Part shown: positions 1 through 5,947 of the stretch, piece after piece
Layout of the letters: the number at the start of each line of letters is the position of its first letter
Numbering within the stretch: the stretch's first letter is position 1
Virus record (IMG/VR): IMGVR_UViG_3300007734_000436
Location: 1 to 20,415 of that record
Source: a virus
Direction: 5' to 3' (one strand)
DNA: 20,415 nt
Notes under the pieces: model-generated
Databases searched by the model: none
What the model saw: only the letters and a program-made list of their open reading frames with translations
What the model was told of the DNA's origin: nothing
Translations under genes and position numbers: made by a program

Positions 1-41
1 GTATTCCGCACGCGTGTGTGGCAGGAAAAAACAGCTGTCAT
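1..41 (-). CDS. Possible start of a further gene, cut by the window edge
   Basis: An ATG at 41-39 directly follows the TAA stop (44-42) of the preceding gene, and the frame stays open for 13 codons to the edge (begins MTAVFSCH). Tight stop/start junctions are the rule in this array, which is the only support. Nothing can be said about function. Confidence 0.3.
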   Translation of the reverse strand, partial: MTAVFSCHTRVRN

Positions 42-299
42 TTAATCTATTTTAGACACTAAGACATTTAATGTGCCGGTGCCTGTCGTTGCAATTGCCC
101 ACAGATCCTCACCCTCAGCTAGTGTCAGCTGTATCTTGTCGCCATTGTCTAACTGGTAACCATTAGCTGCTGTAACTCCACTGTTGCCTACATGACACTC
201 ATGCTTTGCATGTAGCCTTACATCTCGGCTTACATTATCTACACTAACTATTGATTGACTTGTTGTTGTTACTGTCACCTTGCTTGTCACTATCGCCAT
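42..299 (-). CDS. Small beta-rich protein, possible virion decoration or fibre-associated protein
   Basis: An 85-residue protein starting MAIVTSKVTV. It is rich in Thr, Ser and Val, has no signal peptide or membrane segment, and has alternating polar/hydrophobic stretches typical of a small beta-sandwich. The middle and end (GNSGVTAANGYQLDNGD, then DLWAIATTGTGTLNVLV) resemble small phage proteins usually found among virion genes, where the GTGT...V strand closes the sheet. That resemblance is from memory and gives only a tentative structural role. Its start lies inside the 3' end of the glycosyltransferase gene (56-base overlap), so the two are probably translationally coupled. It could be a substrate of the neighbouring glycosyltransferase, but nothing in the sequence proves this. 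Confidence 0.7.
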   Translation of the reverse strand: MAIVTSKVTVTTTSQSIVSVDNVSRDVRLHAKHECHVGNSGVTAANGYQLDNGDKIQLTLAEGEDLWAIATTGTGTLNVLVSKID

Positions 300-1023
300 C
301 TATCTGATCCTTACTCTGTAGTCTTGCACGCCTGAACCTTGCAAAGTCTTGGTGTTGCTTTATGCCTACCCAATTCTTTCTTTGATGCTCCATCTGTACA
401 CCTGTATGTGCATAGATCTTGTAACCAAAACTCCTAGCTCTCATACACCAAAGTAGATCTTCACCTATCCACTCTTGATGTAAGGGCATGTCTTGGTAAT
501 AGCACCATTTATCTCCTTGGTGTATTTGATCAGCTTCTTTTCTAAAGCGATCAAAGACGGATCTATGTACCAAGATAGCCCCTGTCCCAGCTGCATCAAC
601 CTCTATAATGCTATCAGGCTCATAGTCATGTAATGCGTATAAGCCACTATCTTCACCAAACTTAAATATGCAAGGCACCGGCTCAAGGTATGGCTCCCCC
701 ACTTCCCAACCACCATGCACCACAGCTGACACAATTGGTCTGGTCTTAGCATCTGCCGCTGCTACAAGTTTCTTAAAGTCATTAACTGTAAAGCGTTGAT
801 CTGTGTCTATCTGCAATAGCCAATCATCTGTAGTCTTTTCCATAAAGGTTGCAACTACTTGATTGCGTAAGCGACTGATCACACCTGATCCTTGCAATGA
901 TATGAACTGACCTAATTGCTTTTGAGATCTAGCTACATCTAATATGCTTGTAAGGAAGTCTGTTACTACATAACCCGGTGAGCAGATACCAATTGTAATT
1001 TTTTCTGTGTCTTTCAATGCCAT
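244..1023 (-). CDS. GT-A fold glycosyltransferase (family 2-like)
   Basis: Expected to transfer a sugar from a nucleotide-sugar donor in the cytoplasm. From ATG 1023 the protein has 259 residues; this ATG overlaps the previous gene's stop by 10 bases, and an upstream ATG at 1047 is less likely. The GT-A pattern is visible: a beta strand ITIGICSPGY near residues 9-18, the metal/nucleotide motif WLLQIDTDQRF with DTD at about 73-75, an acceptor-side GTGAILVHRSVF, and GEDLLWCMRARSFGY near the end of the catalytic region, where the Glu-Asp pair commonly holds the catalytic base. The C-terminal tail is low-complexity (Asp, Asn, Ser, Lys) and is encoded where the next gene overlaps. Donor and acceptor are unknown; phage DNA, virion protein or host wall are all possible. 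Confidence 0.8.
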   Translation of the reverse strand: MALKDTEKITIGICSPGYVVTDFLTSILDVARSQKQLGQFISLQGSGVISRLRNQVVATFMEKTTDDWLLQIDTDQRFTVNDFKKLVAAADAKTRPIVSAVVHGGWEVGEPYLEPVPCIFKFGEDSGLYALHDYEPDSIIEVDAAGTGAILVHRSVFDRFRKEADQIHQGDKWCYYQDMPLHQEWIGEDLLWCMRARSFGYKIYAHTGVQMEHQRKNWVGIKQHQDFARFRRARLQSKDQIDGDSDKQGDSNNNKSINS

Positions 1024-1496
1024 CCCTTCATAAGCCAATGTGACCATGCACCACAGGCGTTTGCAGCACCAAACCTATCAGTGCCATATCTGTGTTTAAG
1101 GTATTTAATGTGCCAAGTAATTTGTGTCTTGTAGTCAGCTGTAGCTAAAAATTTTGATCGGCCTTGTGGCAAGCCATAATGTGACCCATTTTTACTTTTG
1201 GGATCCCAACGGCTCTCCATAGTCACCAATGATGTTAAACAATCATATTGATCTGCACTGTAATCTAATTGTCGCAGGTATTCCATTTGATAAGTTTTTA
1301 TATCTTGTTTAGCAAAGACAGGATTTATATTTATTAGATTTATTAGTATTACAAATATTGACATTTGGGTGACTAGATTTTTAGGAAAGCCCCCCCTACC
1401 CCCCCATTTGAAAACATAAGGTAGGTAAGAGAGTCTGACACTCGGTATGACTGAGTTCCAGTGTAAGCCCCCAACAAAGCGGTTGAAACTTAACAT
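1014..1496 (-). CDS. Secreted lytic transglycosylase-like protein (SLT/lysozyme-like fold)
   Basis: Predicted peptidoglycan-cleaving enzyme. The C-terminal about 90 residues carry the actinobacterial lysozyme-like pattern: DQYDCLTSLVTMESRWDP with the likely catalytic Glu in MES, then HYGLPQG, then CGAWSHWLMKGWH at the end. The two Cys (in YDC and ACGAW) could form a disulfide outside the cell. Two starts compete. ATG 1496 has a strong Shine-Dalgarno (AAGGAAGGA about 6 bases upstream) and gives 160 residues with an unusual 44-residue leader. ATG 1364 begins with a clean signal peptide (MSIFVILINLININPVFA) but lacks a good ribosome site. The leader contains two G7 runs. The gene is far from the endolysin/holin cassette, so it may serve wall remodelling or entry rather than final lysis. 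Confidence 0.75.
   Translation of the reverse strand: MLSFNRFVGGLHWNSVIPSVRLSYLPYVFKWGGRGGFPKNLVTQMSIFVILINLININPVFAKQDIKTYQMEYLRQLDYSADQYDCLTSLVTMESRWDPKSKNGSHYGLPQGRSKFLATADYKTQITWHIKYLKHRYGTDRFGAANACGAWSHWLMKGWH
1390..1405 (-). repeat. G7-TA-G7 homopolymer tract inside the transglycosylase leader
   Basis: The coding strand reads GGGGGGGTAGGGGGGG, two runs of exactly seven G separated by TA, in otherwise AT-rich DNA. It lies between the strong Shine-Dalgarno/ATG at 1496 and the signal-peptide ATG at 1364, and is read in frame as Gly-Gly-Arg-Gly-Gly. The tract satisfies the pattern of four G3 blocks with loops of 1, 2 and 1 bases, so a G-quadruplex is possible in the transcript. Runs of this length are also prone to slippage. 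Confidence 0.85.
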
Positions 1497-1516
1497 GGCT
1501 GTCCTTCCTTTGCAAG

Positions 1517-1624
1517 TTATCTAATGATTGCGTGTTTTGCTTTCTCTAGCATTTGACAGGTTACACAAGGATCATCCCTCATAATCCAACTGCCACAGTT
1601 ATTGCATCTCACCGGCTCGCTCAT
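1517..1624 (-). CDS. 35-aa zinc-ribbon-like microprotein
   Basis: A short frame starting ATG 1624 inside the last codons of the nuclease gene (26-base overlap) and ending TAA at 1519-1517. The product starts MSEPVRCNNCGSW and holds two CxxC pairs, C7/C10 and C20/C23, separated by nine residues: a minimal zinc knuckle. The tail is short and basic/hydrophobic (EKAKHAIIR). The spacing of the four cysteines and the overlap with the upstream gene argue for a real gene. A nucleic-acid- or protein-binding role is the usual expectation for such knuckles; the specific function is unknown. Confidence 0.65.
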   Translation of the reverse strand: MSEPVRCNNCGSWIMRDDPCVTCQMLEKAKHAIIR

Positions 1625-2102
1625 GTGCCCTTTCTAAAAGTATATCTATCAGCTCCAACAGTGGCCTACAGTGCCGCTTGGTTACAAAGTAACACTCAAC
1701 CTCAATCTGTCTTTTATGATCAAAGATTGTCGCAATTGTCCAGTATTGTCTTGTTGATACCGGTATCACAAAGGTTTCTTTAGTTACTTGACTGACATAA
1801 ATATAAGCAAAGGGTTTGATTATCTTTTGATCAAAGCCATACACAGTATCTACAATGACTAAGGCATATGGAAAGTCATCTGCGTTTGTAAAGGTTTGAG
1901 CAATGCTTTTGACCTCTAATACAAGCTGATCAACTACTATGTCTTTCTCATTTTTAGTTTTGTCTGCAATCTTGTCATGCGTTGTAGCAATACTAAACTC
2001 AGGCACATCAACATTAGGTACGCCATAAGACCGCAACAACTCACCTATAAATTTGTTGTACTGATGGCCTTCCGCCATAGCTTTAGGGTAGTCAAAGCTC
2101 AT
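1599..2102 (-). CDS. PD-(D/E)XK superfamily nuclease
   Basis: A 167-residue protein with a restriction-endonuclease-like core. The N-terminal helix AEGHQYNKFIGELLRSYGV (E11) matches the first acidic helix of the fold. A predicted strand then gives the catalytic set D54...E63-V-K65 in KDIVVDQLVLEVKS. C-terminal strand/helix elements follow (FAYIYVSQVTKETFVIPV). It starts at an ATGA overlap with the 56-aa zinc ribbon gene and lies two genes downstream of the ERF-like annealing protein. By analogy with phage exonuclease/annealase pairs, it could make the single strands used in recombination. A replication-junction or host-DNA-degrading nuclease is also possible, as sequence alone does not separate exo- from endonuclease activity. 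Confidence 0.7.
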   Translation of the reverse strand: MSFDYPKAMAEGHQYNKFIGELLRSYGVPNVDVPEFSIATTHDKIADKTKNEKDIVVDQLVLEVKSIAQTFTNADDFPYALVIVDTVYGFDQKIIKPFAYIYVSQVTKETFVIPVSTRQYWTIATIFDHKRQIEVECYFVTKRHCRPLLELIDILLERAHERAGEMQ

Positions 2103-2269
2103 TGCCTACACCCACAACAGACACAGACCTTAGTGTTGCCCTCACGCATGAGTCTAGGGTCATTACAGGCTATGCAGCGGTCTGACCACTTGACAATCTC
2201 AAGCTCTACACCATTGTCTGTAAATTTTGCTTTGACCCCATGCTCATCAATCATCTCCATGTCACCCAT
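2099..2269 (-). CDS. 56-aa zinc-ribbon protein
   Basis: A short frame from ATG 2269 (8-base overlap with the ERF-like gene) to TGA at 2101-2099, which overlaps the nuclease ATG as ATGA. The product begins MGDMEMIDEHG, has an acidic N-terminal half, then CIAC (C32/C35) and CVCCGC (C49, C51, C52, C54) at the end, consistent with one or two bound zinc ions. It exactly fills the gap between two genes and keeps the coupling pattern on both sides, so it is almost certainly expressed. It may be a partner of the recombination proteins beside it; that role is inference from position only. Confidence 0.8.
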   Translation of the reverse strand: MGDMEMIDEHGVKAKFTDNGVELEIVKWSDRCIACNDPRLMREGNTKVCVCCGCRQ

Positions 2270-2849
2270 TAACTAACTCTCTAAATACAAAGGTGCCGTC
2301 TGATTTAGCTGTACCCCAAATAGGCTGACATTTTTGACCACAGATACAGGTATAACCGGCAAAGGGTTTGCCTGTAGTTTTAGAAATACCGGCCTTATAC
2401 AACATGCGCTCACCGCCATCACATCTAGCATCTCTTAAGTTTGTCACCTCTATGTATTGTTTTTCTACAGGACTGACTTGTAACAGCTCTTTATCAAGAT
2501 CTGCCTTTGGCTCAACTGACCAGCTTGTAGCTCTTGCCATTGATTCTTTTGGTGCAGTCTTGTTTGATCCTTTGAGCAAGGTCAAGCATCTAGCTATACA
2601 GCTTGTGGCACAATCTTCAAGATACCACTTACGCATGTGCGCCGGGTAATCATCTCGCTCCCCCTTGGCATAATTAGTTACTGCCGGGTTTGCATCATTG
2701 CTATCTCTATACACACTGCCTTTGAATACAACAATGCCCTTATCAAGATTGATCTCTACCAGCTGTAAATCAATTCGGCCAAGCGGATAGTTATTTAGAA
2801 ACCATCTGTTTAAGGTGGCTGCATCTTCATACTGTGTAAGATCTATCAT
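2262..2849 (-). CDS. ERF-like single-strand annealing / recombination protein with C-terminal zinc motif
   Basis: A 195-residue protein. The N-terminal part (TLNRWFLNNYPLGRIDLQLV, a strand with VVFKGSVYRD near 41-49, then the helix EDCATSCIARCLTLL near 78-92) follows the layout of the ERF/Rad52-like annealing proteins common in actinophages: a helix with an N-Y-P-x-G-R motif, a strand with an x-x-A/G-x-V-Y-R motif, and a helix with small residues and an invariant-looking A-R. The C-terminal part is a likely zinc ribbon, C143...C168-x-C170...C174, around a GKPFAGYTC motif. The neighbouring nuclease supports a recombination or replication role. The ERF assignment is from pattern memory, so confidence is moderate. 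It starts at an ATGA overlap with the upstream gene. Confidence 0.6.
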   Translation of the reverse strand: MIDLTQYEDAATLNRWFLNNYPLGRIDLQLVEINLDKGIVVFKGSVYRDSNDANPAVTNYAKGERDDYPAHMRKWYLEDCATSCIARCLTLLKGSNKTAPKESMARATSWSVEPKADLDKELLQVSPVEKQYIEVTNLRDARCDGGERMLYKAGISKTTGKPFAGYTCICGQKCQPIWGTAKSDGTFVFRELVNG

Positions 2850-3088
2850 TTCATCTCTCTATCAAACAGACTTACAACCTTGCCCATAAGGTAGTCATTG
2901 TCAGCTGTTAATTGATGTTTTCTTTTATCCCAGTTTTGCAGCGCATCTATAGATCCTCTGGAATAACCTTTTTTGAAACCTTTGTCATAGCCATTTTCTA
3001 CAGCTACAATCCATGTCACTGTCAGTAACAGTGCTACTAAAGCAAACAAAATTATTGTAATTGCCCATCCATACATTTCAGAGTTCAT
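2846..3088 (-). CDS. Small single-pass membrane protein with charged C-terminal domain
   Basis: An 80-residue protein of unknown function. Residues about 7-30 (GWAITIILFALVALLLTVTWIV) form one strong membrane helix, with a short N-terminus in front. The rest is charged and probably helical (GYDKGFKKGYSRGSIDALQNW), with a Gly/Lys repeat just after the membrane segment. By the positive-inside rule the basic C-terminal part should be cytoplasmic. It overlaps the upstream gene by 11 bases and the ERF-like gene by 4 (ATGA). It could tether replication or recombination proteins to the membrane, or be a minor superinfection factor; nothing decides between these. Confidence 0.75.
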   Translation of the reverse strand: MNSEMYGWAITIILFALVALLLTVTWIVAVENGYDKGFKKGYSRGSIDALQNWDKRKHQLTADNDYLMGKVVSLFDREMK

Positions 3089-3275
3089 ACTTCACCGCTT
3101 CCTTGAACTTGTCTAACCAATAACCCTCAACCATTGCAGCTGAGAGCCTACCTCTGACCTGAGATGCACCCATAGATTTATGAGCGTATGCCCTAATCAG
3201 AGAAGCCTTTACAAAGTGTGTGCGTTTGCTATCAACATACGCACCACTCACCTTGTCATATTTAACAATTACCAT
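3078..3275 (-). CDS. Small basic hypothetical protein
   Basis: A 65-residue protein I do not recognise. It is basic and has no cysteine, membrane segment or signal peptide. An N-terminal beta-like stretch (MVIVKYDKVSGAYVDSKR) is followed by two probable helices (KASLIRAYAHKSMG and AAMVEGYWLDKFKEAV). The size and charge would suit a small nucleic-acid-binding or accessory protein of the prim-pol next to it, but this is inferred from context only. It overlaps the prim-pol gene's stop by 7 bases and the following gene's start by 11, so it is a member of the coupled array and not a chance frame. Confidence 0.7.
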   Translation of the reverse strand: MVIVKYDKVSGAYVDSKRTHFVKASLIRAYAHKSMGASQVRGRLSAAMVEGYWLDKFKEAVKYEL

Positions 3276-3751
3276 GTCATCAATTTCATCAAGTCCTCTG
3301 GTAGATCTACCGGTGCTACATCATTTACTATTTTGTATGGTGTACCGCTTGGATGTATTGATGGTGGTAGGACTACATAACCTTTGTGTTTTATATCTAT
3401 ACCGGATATTAGTTTGCCCTTAAATTGCATAGGCTTTGGCACATAAAAATATATGTGGTAGCCATCATGTGTAGCTACAACATGTGTATTGCATCTAAAA
3501 CAGCGATCCAATAACTCATAAAATTTAGGATCTCTGCATGCATTTCTAAAATCAAAATCTAATACAACCAAACTAGATTGTGATATACCAAGACCTATGT
3601 TTAGCTCTTGATCTGCAAACCATTGATCAATCTTTTCTTGATCTATTGTTGCATCTAAATAACCATGGCGTAAAAATCTTGCAGGCTCTTTAGATTGTTT
3701 TTTTAATGGCAGTACAAACCAACCCTTTTGTGCATACTCTGTAGCGTTCAT
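3269..3751 (-). CDS. Stand-alone prim-pol domain (bifunctional DNA primase/polymerase N-terminal, AEP superfamily)
   Basis: Predicted to synthesise primers and/or extend DNA. The 160-residue protein is essentially one domain. It starts with the helix YAQKGWFVLPLKKQSKEP, which is typical of the family (the 'Lys-x-P' loop before the first strand). It has the metal-binding motif VVLDFDFR (D65, D67), the nucleotide-binding THDGYHIYF (H99), and the third acidic motif GIDIKHKGYVVLPPS (D119) followed by IHPSGTPY. Most phage relatives continue into a helicase or a PriCT domain; here the stop comes right after the domain. No separate helicase is visible in this window. Start ATG 3751 makes an ATGA overlap with the zinc protein. 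Confidence 0.85.
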   Translation of the reverse strand: MNATEYAQKGWFVLPLKKQSKEPARFLRHGYLDATIDQEKIDQWFADQELNIGLGISQSSLVVLDFDFRNACRDPKFYELLDRCFRCNTHVVATHDGYHIYFYVPKPMQFKGKLISGIDIKHKGYVVLPPSIHPSGTPYKIVNDVAPVDLPEDLMKLMTW

Positions 3752-3987
3752 GCGTTCACCTTCACCCTATCGGCATAAGCTGTTTGCCAATCAAAATTAT
3801 TAGCATCATCAATTGCATAAGCTGTTTTAATTCTTGCATTATGTAACTCACTAGCTCTGTGACCAGATGGTCTTTTGCAACTTAATCCGGGCTGTGCATC
3901 ACATGTAGGACAAACTAAAGAGCGTGGACAAACATCACCACGCGTTACACCATTGCACCAAGTACATTTTGTTTCTGTATATTTCAT
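3748..3987 (-). CDS. Zinc-binding protein of the CPTC...GLSC actinophage type
   Basis: The ATG at 3987 is chosen because it has a strong Shine-Dalgarno (AGGGGG six bases upstream), giving 79 residues; an upstream ATG at 4014 lacks one and lies within the inverted repeat. There are two metal sites: CTWC with a later C (residues about 8-20), and CPTCDAQPGLSCKRPSGHRA followed by ELHNAR, the recognisable C-x2-C-x7-C...H pattern of small zinc-finger proteins found in actinophages and their hosts. The C-terminal part is helical and less conserved. It is the first gene after the regulatory gap at 3988-4054, so it probably leads the DNA-metabolism transcript. Nucleic-acid binding is likely; the exact role is unknown. 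Confidence 0.8.
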   Translation of the reverse strand: MKYTETKCTWCNGVTRGDVCPRSLVCPTCDAQPGLSCKRPSGHRASELHNARIKTAYAIDDANNFDWQTAYADRVKVNA

Positions 3988-4006
3988 ATTAACCCCCTTC
4001 AAGGTC

Positions 4007-4056
4007 AATTGCATTTACAAAAGCAATTAAAGCATATCCCACTGACAAATGCAATT
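4007..4056. repeat. 10-bp perfect inverted repeat around the early-block promoter
   Basis: The arms are AATTGCATTT (4007-4016) and AAATGCAATT (4047-4056), with a 30-base spacer. The repeat brackets the promoter candidate and sits between the metallophosphoesterase stop and the zinc-protein ribosome site. It could be a repressor operator pair or a hairpin in the transcript. Confidence 0.7.
4026..4054 (-). promoter_or_regulatory. Candidate promoter for the DNA-metabolism block
   Basis: Read on the minus strand: a -35-like TTGCAT (4054-4049), a 17-base spacer, and a -10-like TTTAAT (4031-4026, five of six matches to TATAAT). It lies in one of the few real intergenic gaps and is followed by a strong ribosome site for the zinc protein. 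The -35 match is weak (three of six), so this is a candidate only. Confidence 0.45.
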
Positions 4057-4828
4057 ACCCAAAGGCTTTTCCTAGCGCGGCAAAGCTGCCATCTGTGTTG
4101 AACCGGATCATCTCAAAGCTAGGATTGCCACGCTTGATCGTCATAATCACAGCCCCAGCTTGCCAATTAGCATAATAGCCGCCCTTGGCCAGATAGCGCA
4201 TCTTAGAGATGTTACATGTATGACCTACCTCTATACCTACTAAAACCCTCTGTAATCGGCCATTAAAGGCCTCTGAGTGGCATGTGTAGCCCATCCTATG
4301 ACTATGCCCTGCAATTACAGACCGACCCCACCTTTTTGCGATATTTAACGCGCTTGAACCGCCTACCCTAGAAAGGTTGCCCTCATCACCATGGCAGAGT
4401 ACAAAGTCAGTACCCGGTATCTCATAAGGCTTTTTAGCAAAGTAAATGCCAAGATCGTCATAGCCCATAAACTTTTCATATTGTAACTCTGGTAGAGCCA
4501 TCAAGCCCGGTATTTGACTAACTGCACTAAATAACCTATCACCATGATTAGACCTTGAAACTACATCTGTTTTAAGATCATACAAAATATCTTTGCAAAG
4601 ATCTCGGTCAGCATTTAATGTTTGTTGAAATGACTCAGCTTTACCTTGACTGTATTTTGAGATTGTATTTAGGTCAAGCTCATCACCTACATTTAATACA
4701 AGATCAAACTTAAAAGTATTAACAAGTTTTTTTAGATTGACAATAGCCTCATCAAATTGAAATGGTACTTGCAGGTCACTACAAATTAAGTACCTTGCGT
4801 TAAATGACTTGTCGCGCTTAATCGTCAT
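4055..4828 (-). CDS. Calcineurin-like metallophosphoesterase
   Basis: Predicted two-metal phosphoesterase acting on nucleic acid ends, cyclic or modified nucleotides, or phosphoproteins. From ATG 4828 it has 257 residues; in-frame ATGs at 4834 and 4837 add only two or three. Motifs in order: CSDLQVPF (residues about 16-23), VGDELD (47-52), SNHGD (93-97), CHGDEGNLS (145-153) and AGHSHRMG (173-180). This is the full metallophosphoesterase set, except that the first motif reads D-L-Q where the family usually has D-x-H, a substitution I recall in other phage members. It starts inside the last codons of the small charged gene and ends at the regulatory gap before the zinc protein. Confidence 0.85.
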   Translation of the reverse strand: MTIKRDKSFNARYLICSDLQVPFQFDEAIVNLKKLVNTFKFDLVLNVGDELDLNTISKYSQGKAESFQQTLNADRDLCKDILYDLKTDVVSRSNHGDRLFSAVSQIPGLMALPELQYEKFMGYDDLGIYFAKKPYEIPGTDFVLCHGDEGNLSRVGGSSALNIAKRWGRSVIAGHSHRMGYTCHSEAFNGRLQRVLVGIEVGHTCNISKMRYLAKGGYYANWQAGAVIMTIKRGNPSFEMIRFNTDGSFAALGKAFG

Positions 4829-5060
4829 CCTCATCATCAAAAGGATTTTTTATAGGATCTGTAGGATCAACAATCCAATCCGGATAACAAGACCGATCCA
4901 TAGCAAACGCTAGGGCGTTGCCCTCTGGCATACCAGCTTTGCGACAAGCTAAATAGACCTCTTGCGCCGCAATCGCCCAAAAATCTAACTTTGTTAATAC
5001 AGGTTCTTTTGTGGTGCGCCGCTTTGGAGTAATCTTTTTGCGTTTGCGTTTAGTTGCCAT
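4818..5060 (-). CDS. Small charged hypothetical protein (basic head, acidic tail)
   Basis: An 80-residue protein. Residues 1-18 are extremely basic (MATKRKRKKITPKRR) and the last 8 extremely acidic (FDDEDDD). The centre is helical with AAQEVYLACRKAGMPEG and a motif MDRSCYPDWIVDPTDP. No known enzyme motif is seen. The central part resembles small actinophage proteins of unknown role. The strongly bipolar charge could suit a DNA-associated or self-assembling protein. It lies between the epimerase (14-base gap) and the phosphoesterase (11-base overlap), so it is probably co-transcribed with both. Confidence 0.7.
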   Translation of the reverse strand: MATKRKRKKITPKRRTTKEPVLTKLDFWAIAAQEVYLACRKAGMPEGNALAFAMDRSCYPDWIVDPTDPIKNPFDDEDDD

Positions 5061-5074
5061 GAGCTAATCATAAA

Positions 5075-5947
5075 TCATAAAACACCGGAGATAGCCCTGT
5101 GGACACCTTCCTCTAAACTAATTTTTGGTGTGTAGTAATCACTCATCATTGTGGGATCACCTACGCGGTAGGCCACGCCTGCCGGCTTATCTGCCAGTAT
5201 GTTAAACCTAGGCATTTTTGTAATTCCAAGAGTTTTTAAGGCTATCTGTGACAGCTCAAGAAAGGTAGTAGGCCTGCCTGTACAAATATTAACTGTCTGA
5301 TTGCAATTGTTTTGAGCCATTGTGACTACAGCATCTATCACATCATCAATGTGTATAAAGTCCCTAGTAGTAGTTGCACGCCCCCATATATCAAATGGAT
5401 TTGAGTTAAGTATTGCCCTTTGCATTATTGATGGAAAGGGATATGTCATATCTTGGTCAGTGCCGTAACCACTAAAGGGTCTGAGTATTAAGACTTGTGT
5501 ACCCATCTCACGCAGGTAACTCATCAACATTTCACCTGTTAATTTAGCCCATCCATAGCTCATATCAGGTGCACCAATTTTCTTAAAGTTTAGATCTTTT
5601 TCTTTCAGTTTATGTTTTTTGTTCAAGGTTTGTAGCTCTGTCGGATAGGCAGCGGATGAGCTGAAATAAACTACATAAGGCTGCTCTGTGACCATGCACC
5701 AATTCGCAAACTCAGCATCAATAGCAAGATCTACAGCTAAACTTAAAGGTTGATTTTCTATCTGTTGCCGGCCACCTACAATAGCTGCAAGATGTATTAC
5801 AAGATCATATTTTTTTGTTTCTAGTCTAAAAAAGTCCCGGCAATCTGTACCATTTTTCAGATCTACTAAAGTCAATTGTGCATAAGGTAAGGCACGCCTA
5901 AAGGCTCTACCTACAAAACCATGTGAGCCGGTGATCAATACTTTCAT
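5075..5947 (-). CDS. NAD-dependent nucleotide-sugar epimerase/dehydratase (extended SDR)
   Basis: Makes or interconverts an activated sugar in the cytoplasm. The 290-residue protein has the full extended short-chain dehydrogenase layout: Rossmann motif GSHGFVG (residues 7-13), an acidic residue for the adenine ribose (D29), HLAAIVGG (52-59), active-site Ser in YFSSSAA (94-100), the catalytic YGWAK (Y131, K135), RPFSGYG (156-162), and TRDFIHIDDV (194-203) in the substrate domain. The combination is closest to GDP-fucose synthase or UDP-glucose 4-epimerase type enzymes; the exact sugar cannot be read from sequence. It starts with an ATGA overlap with the upstream glycosyltransferase, so the pair probably supplies and transfers one sugar. 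Confidence 0.85.
   Translation of the reverse strand: MKVLITGSHGFVGRAFRRALPYAQLTLVDLKNGTDCRDFFRLETKKYDLVIHLAAIVGGRQQIENQPLSLAVDLAIDAEFANWCMVTEQPYVVYFSSSAAYPTELQTLNKKHKLKEKDLNFKKIGAPDMSYGWAKLTGEMLMSYLREMGTQVLILRPFSGYGTDQDMTYPFPSIMQRAILNSNPFDIWGRATTTRDFIHIDDVIDAVVTMAQNNCNQTVNICTGRPTTFLELSQIALKTLGITKMPRFNILADKPAGVAYRVGDPTMMSDYYTPKISLEEGVHRAISGVL

Noticed and set aside
1438-1464. Small hairpin ACACT...AGTGT in the transglycosylase leader
   Set aside because: Only five base pairs with a 17-base loop, and alternative pairings compete; not enough to call.
1977-2276. Plus-strand frames, the longest about 100 codons (also at 3180-3423, 11526-11831, 13066-13368, 15577-16123)
   Set aside because: All lie opposite well-supported minus-strand genes, have no domain pattern and show the complementary composition expected of shadows.
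3988-4014. Start of the zinc protein at ATG 4014
   Set aside because: It lies in the inverted repeat and has no ribosome site, while ATG 3987 has AGGGGG six bases upstream.
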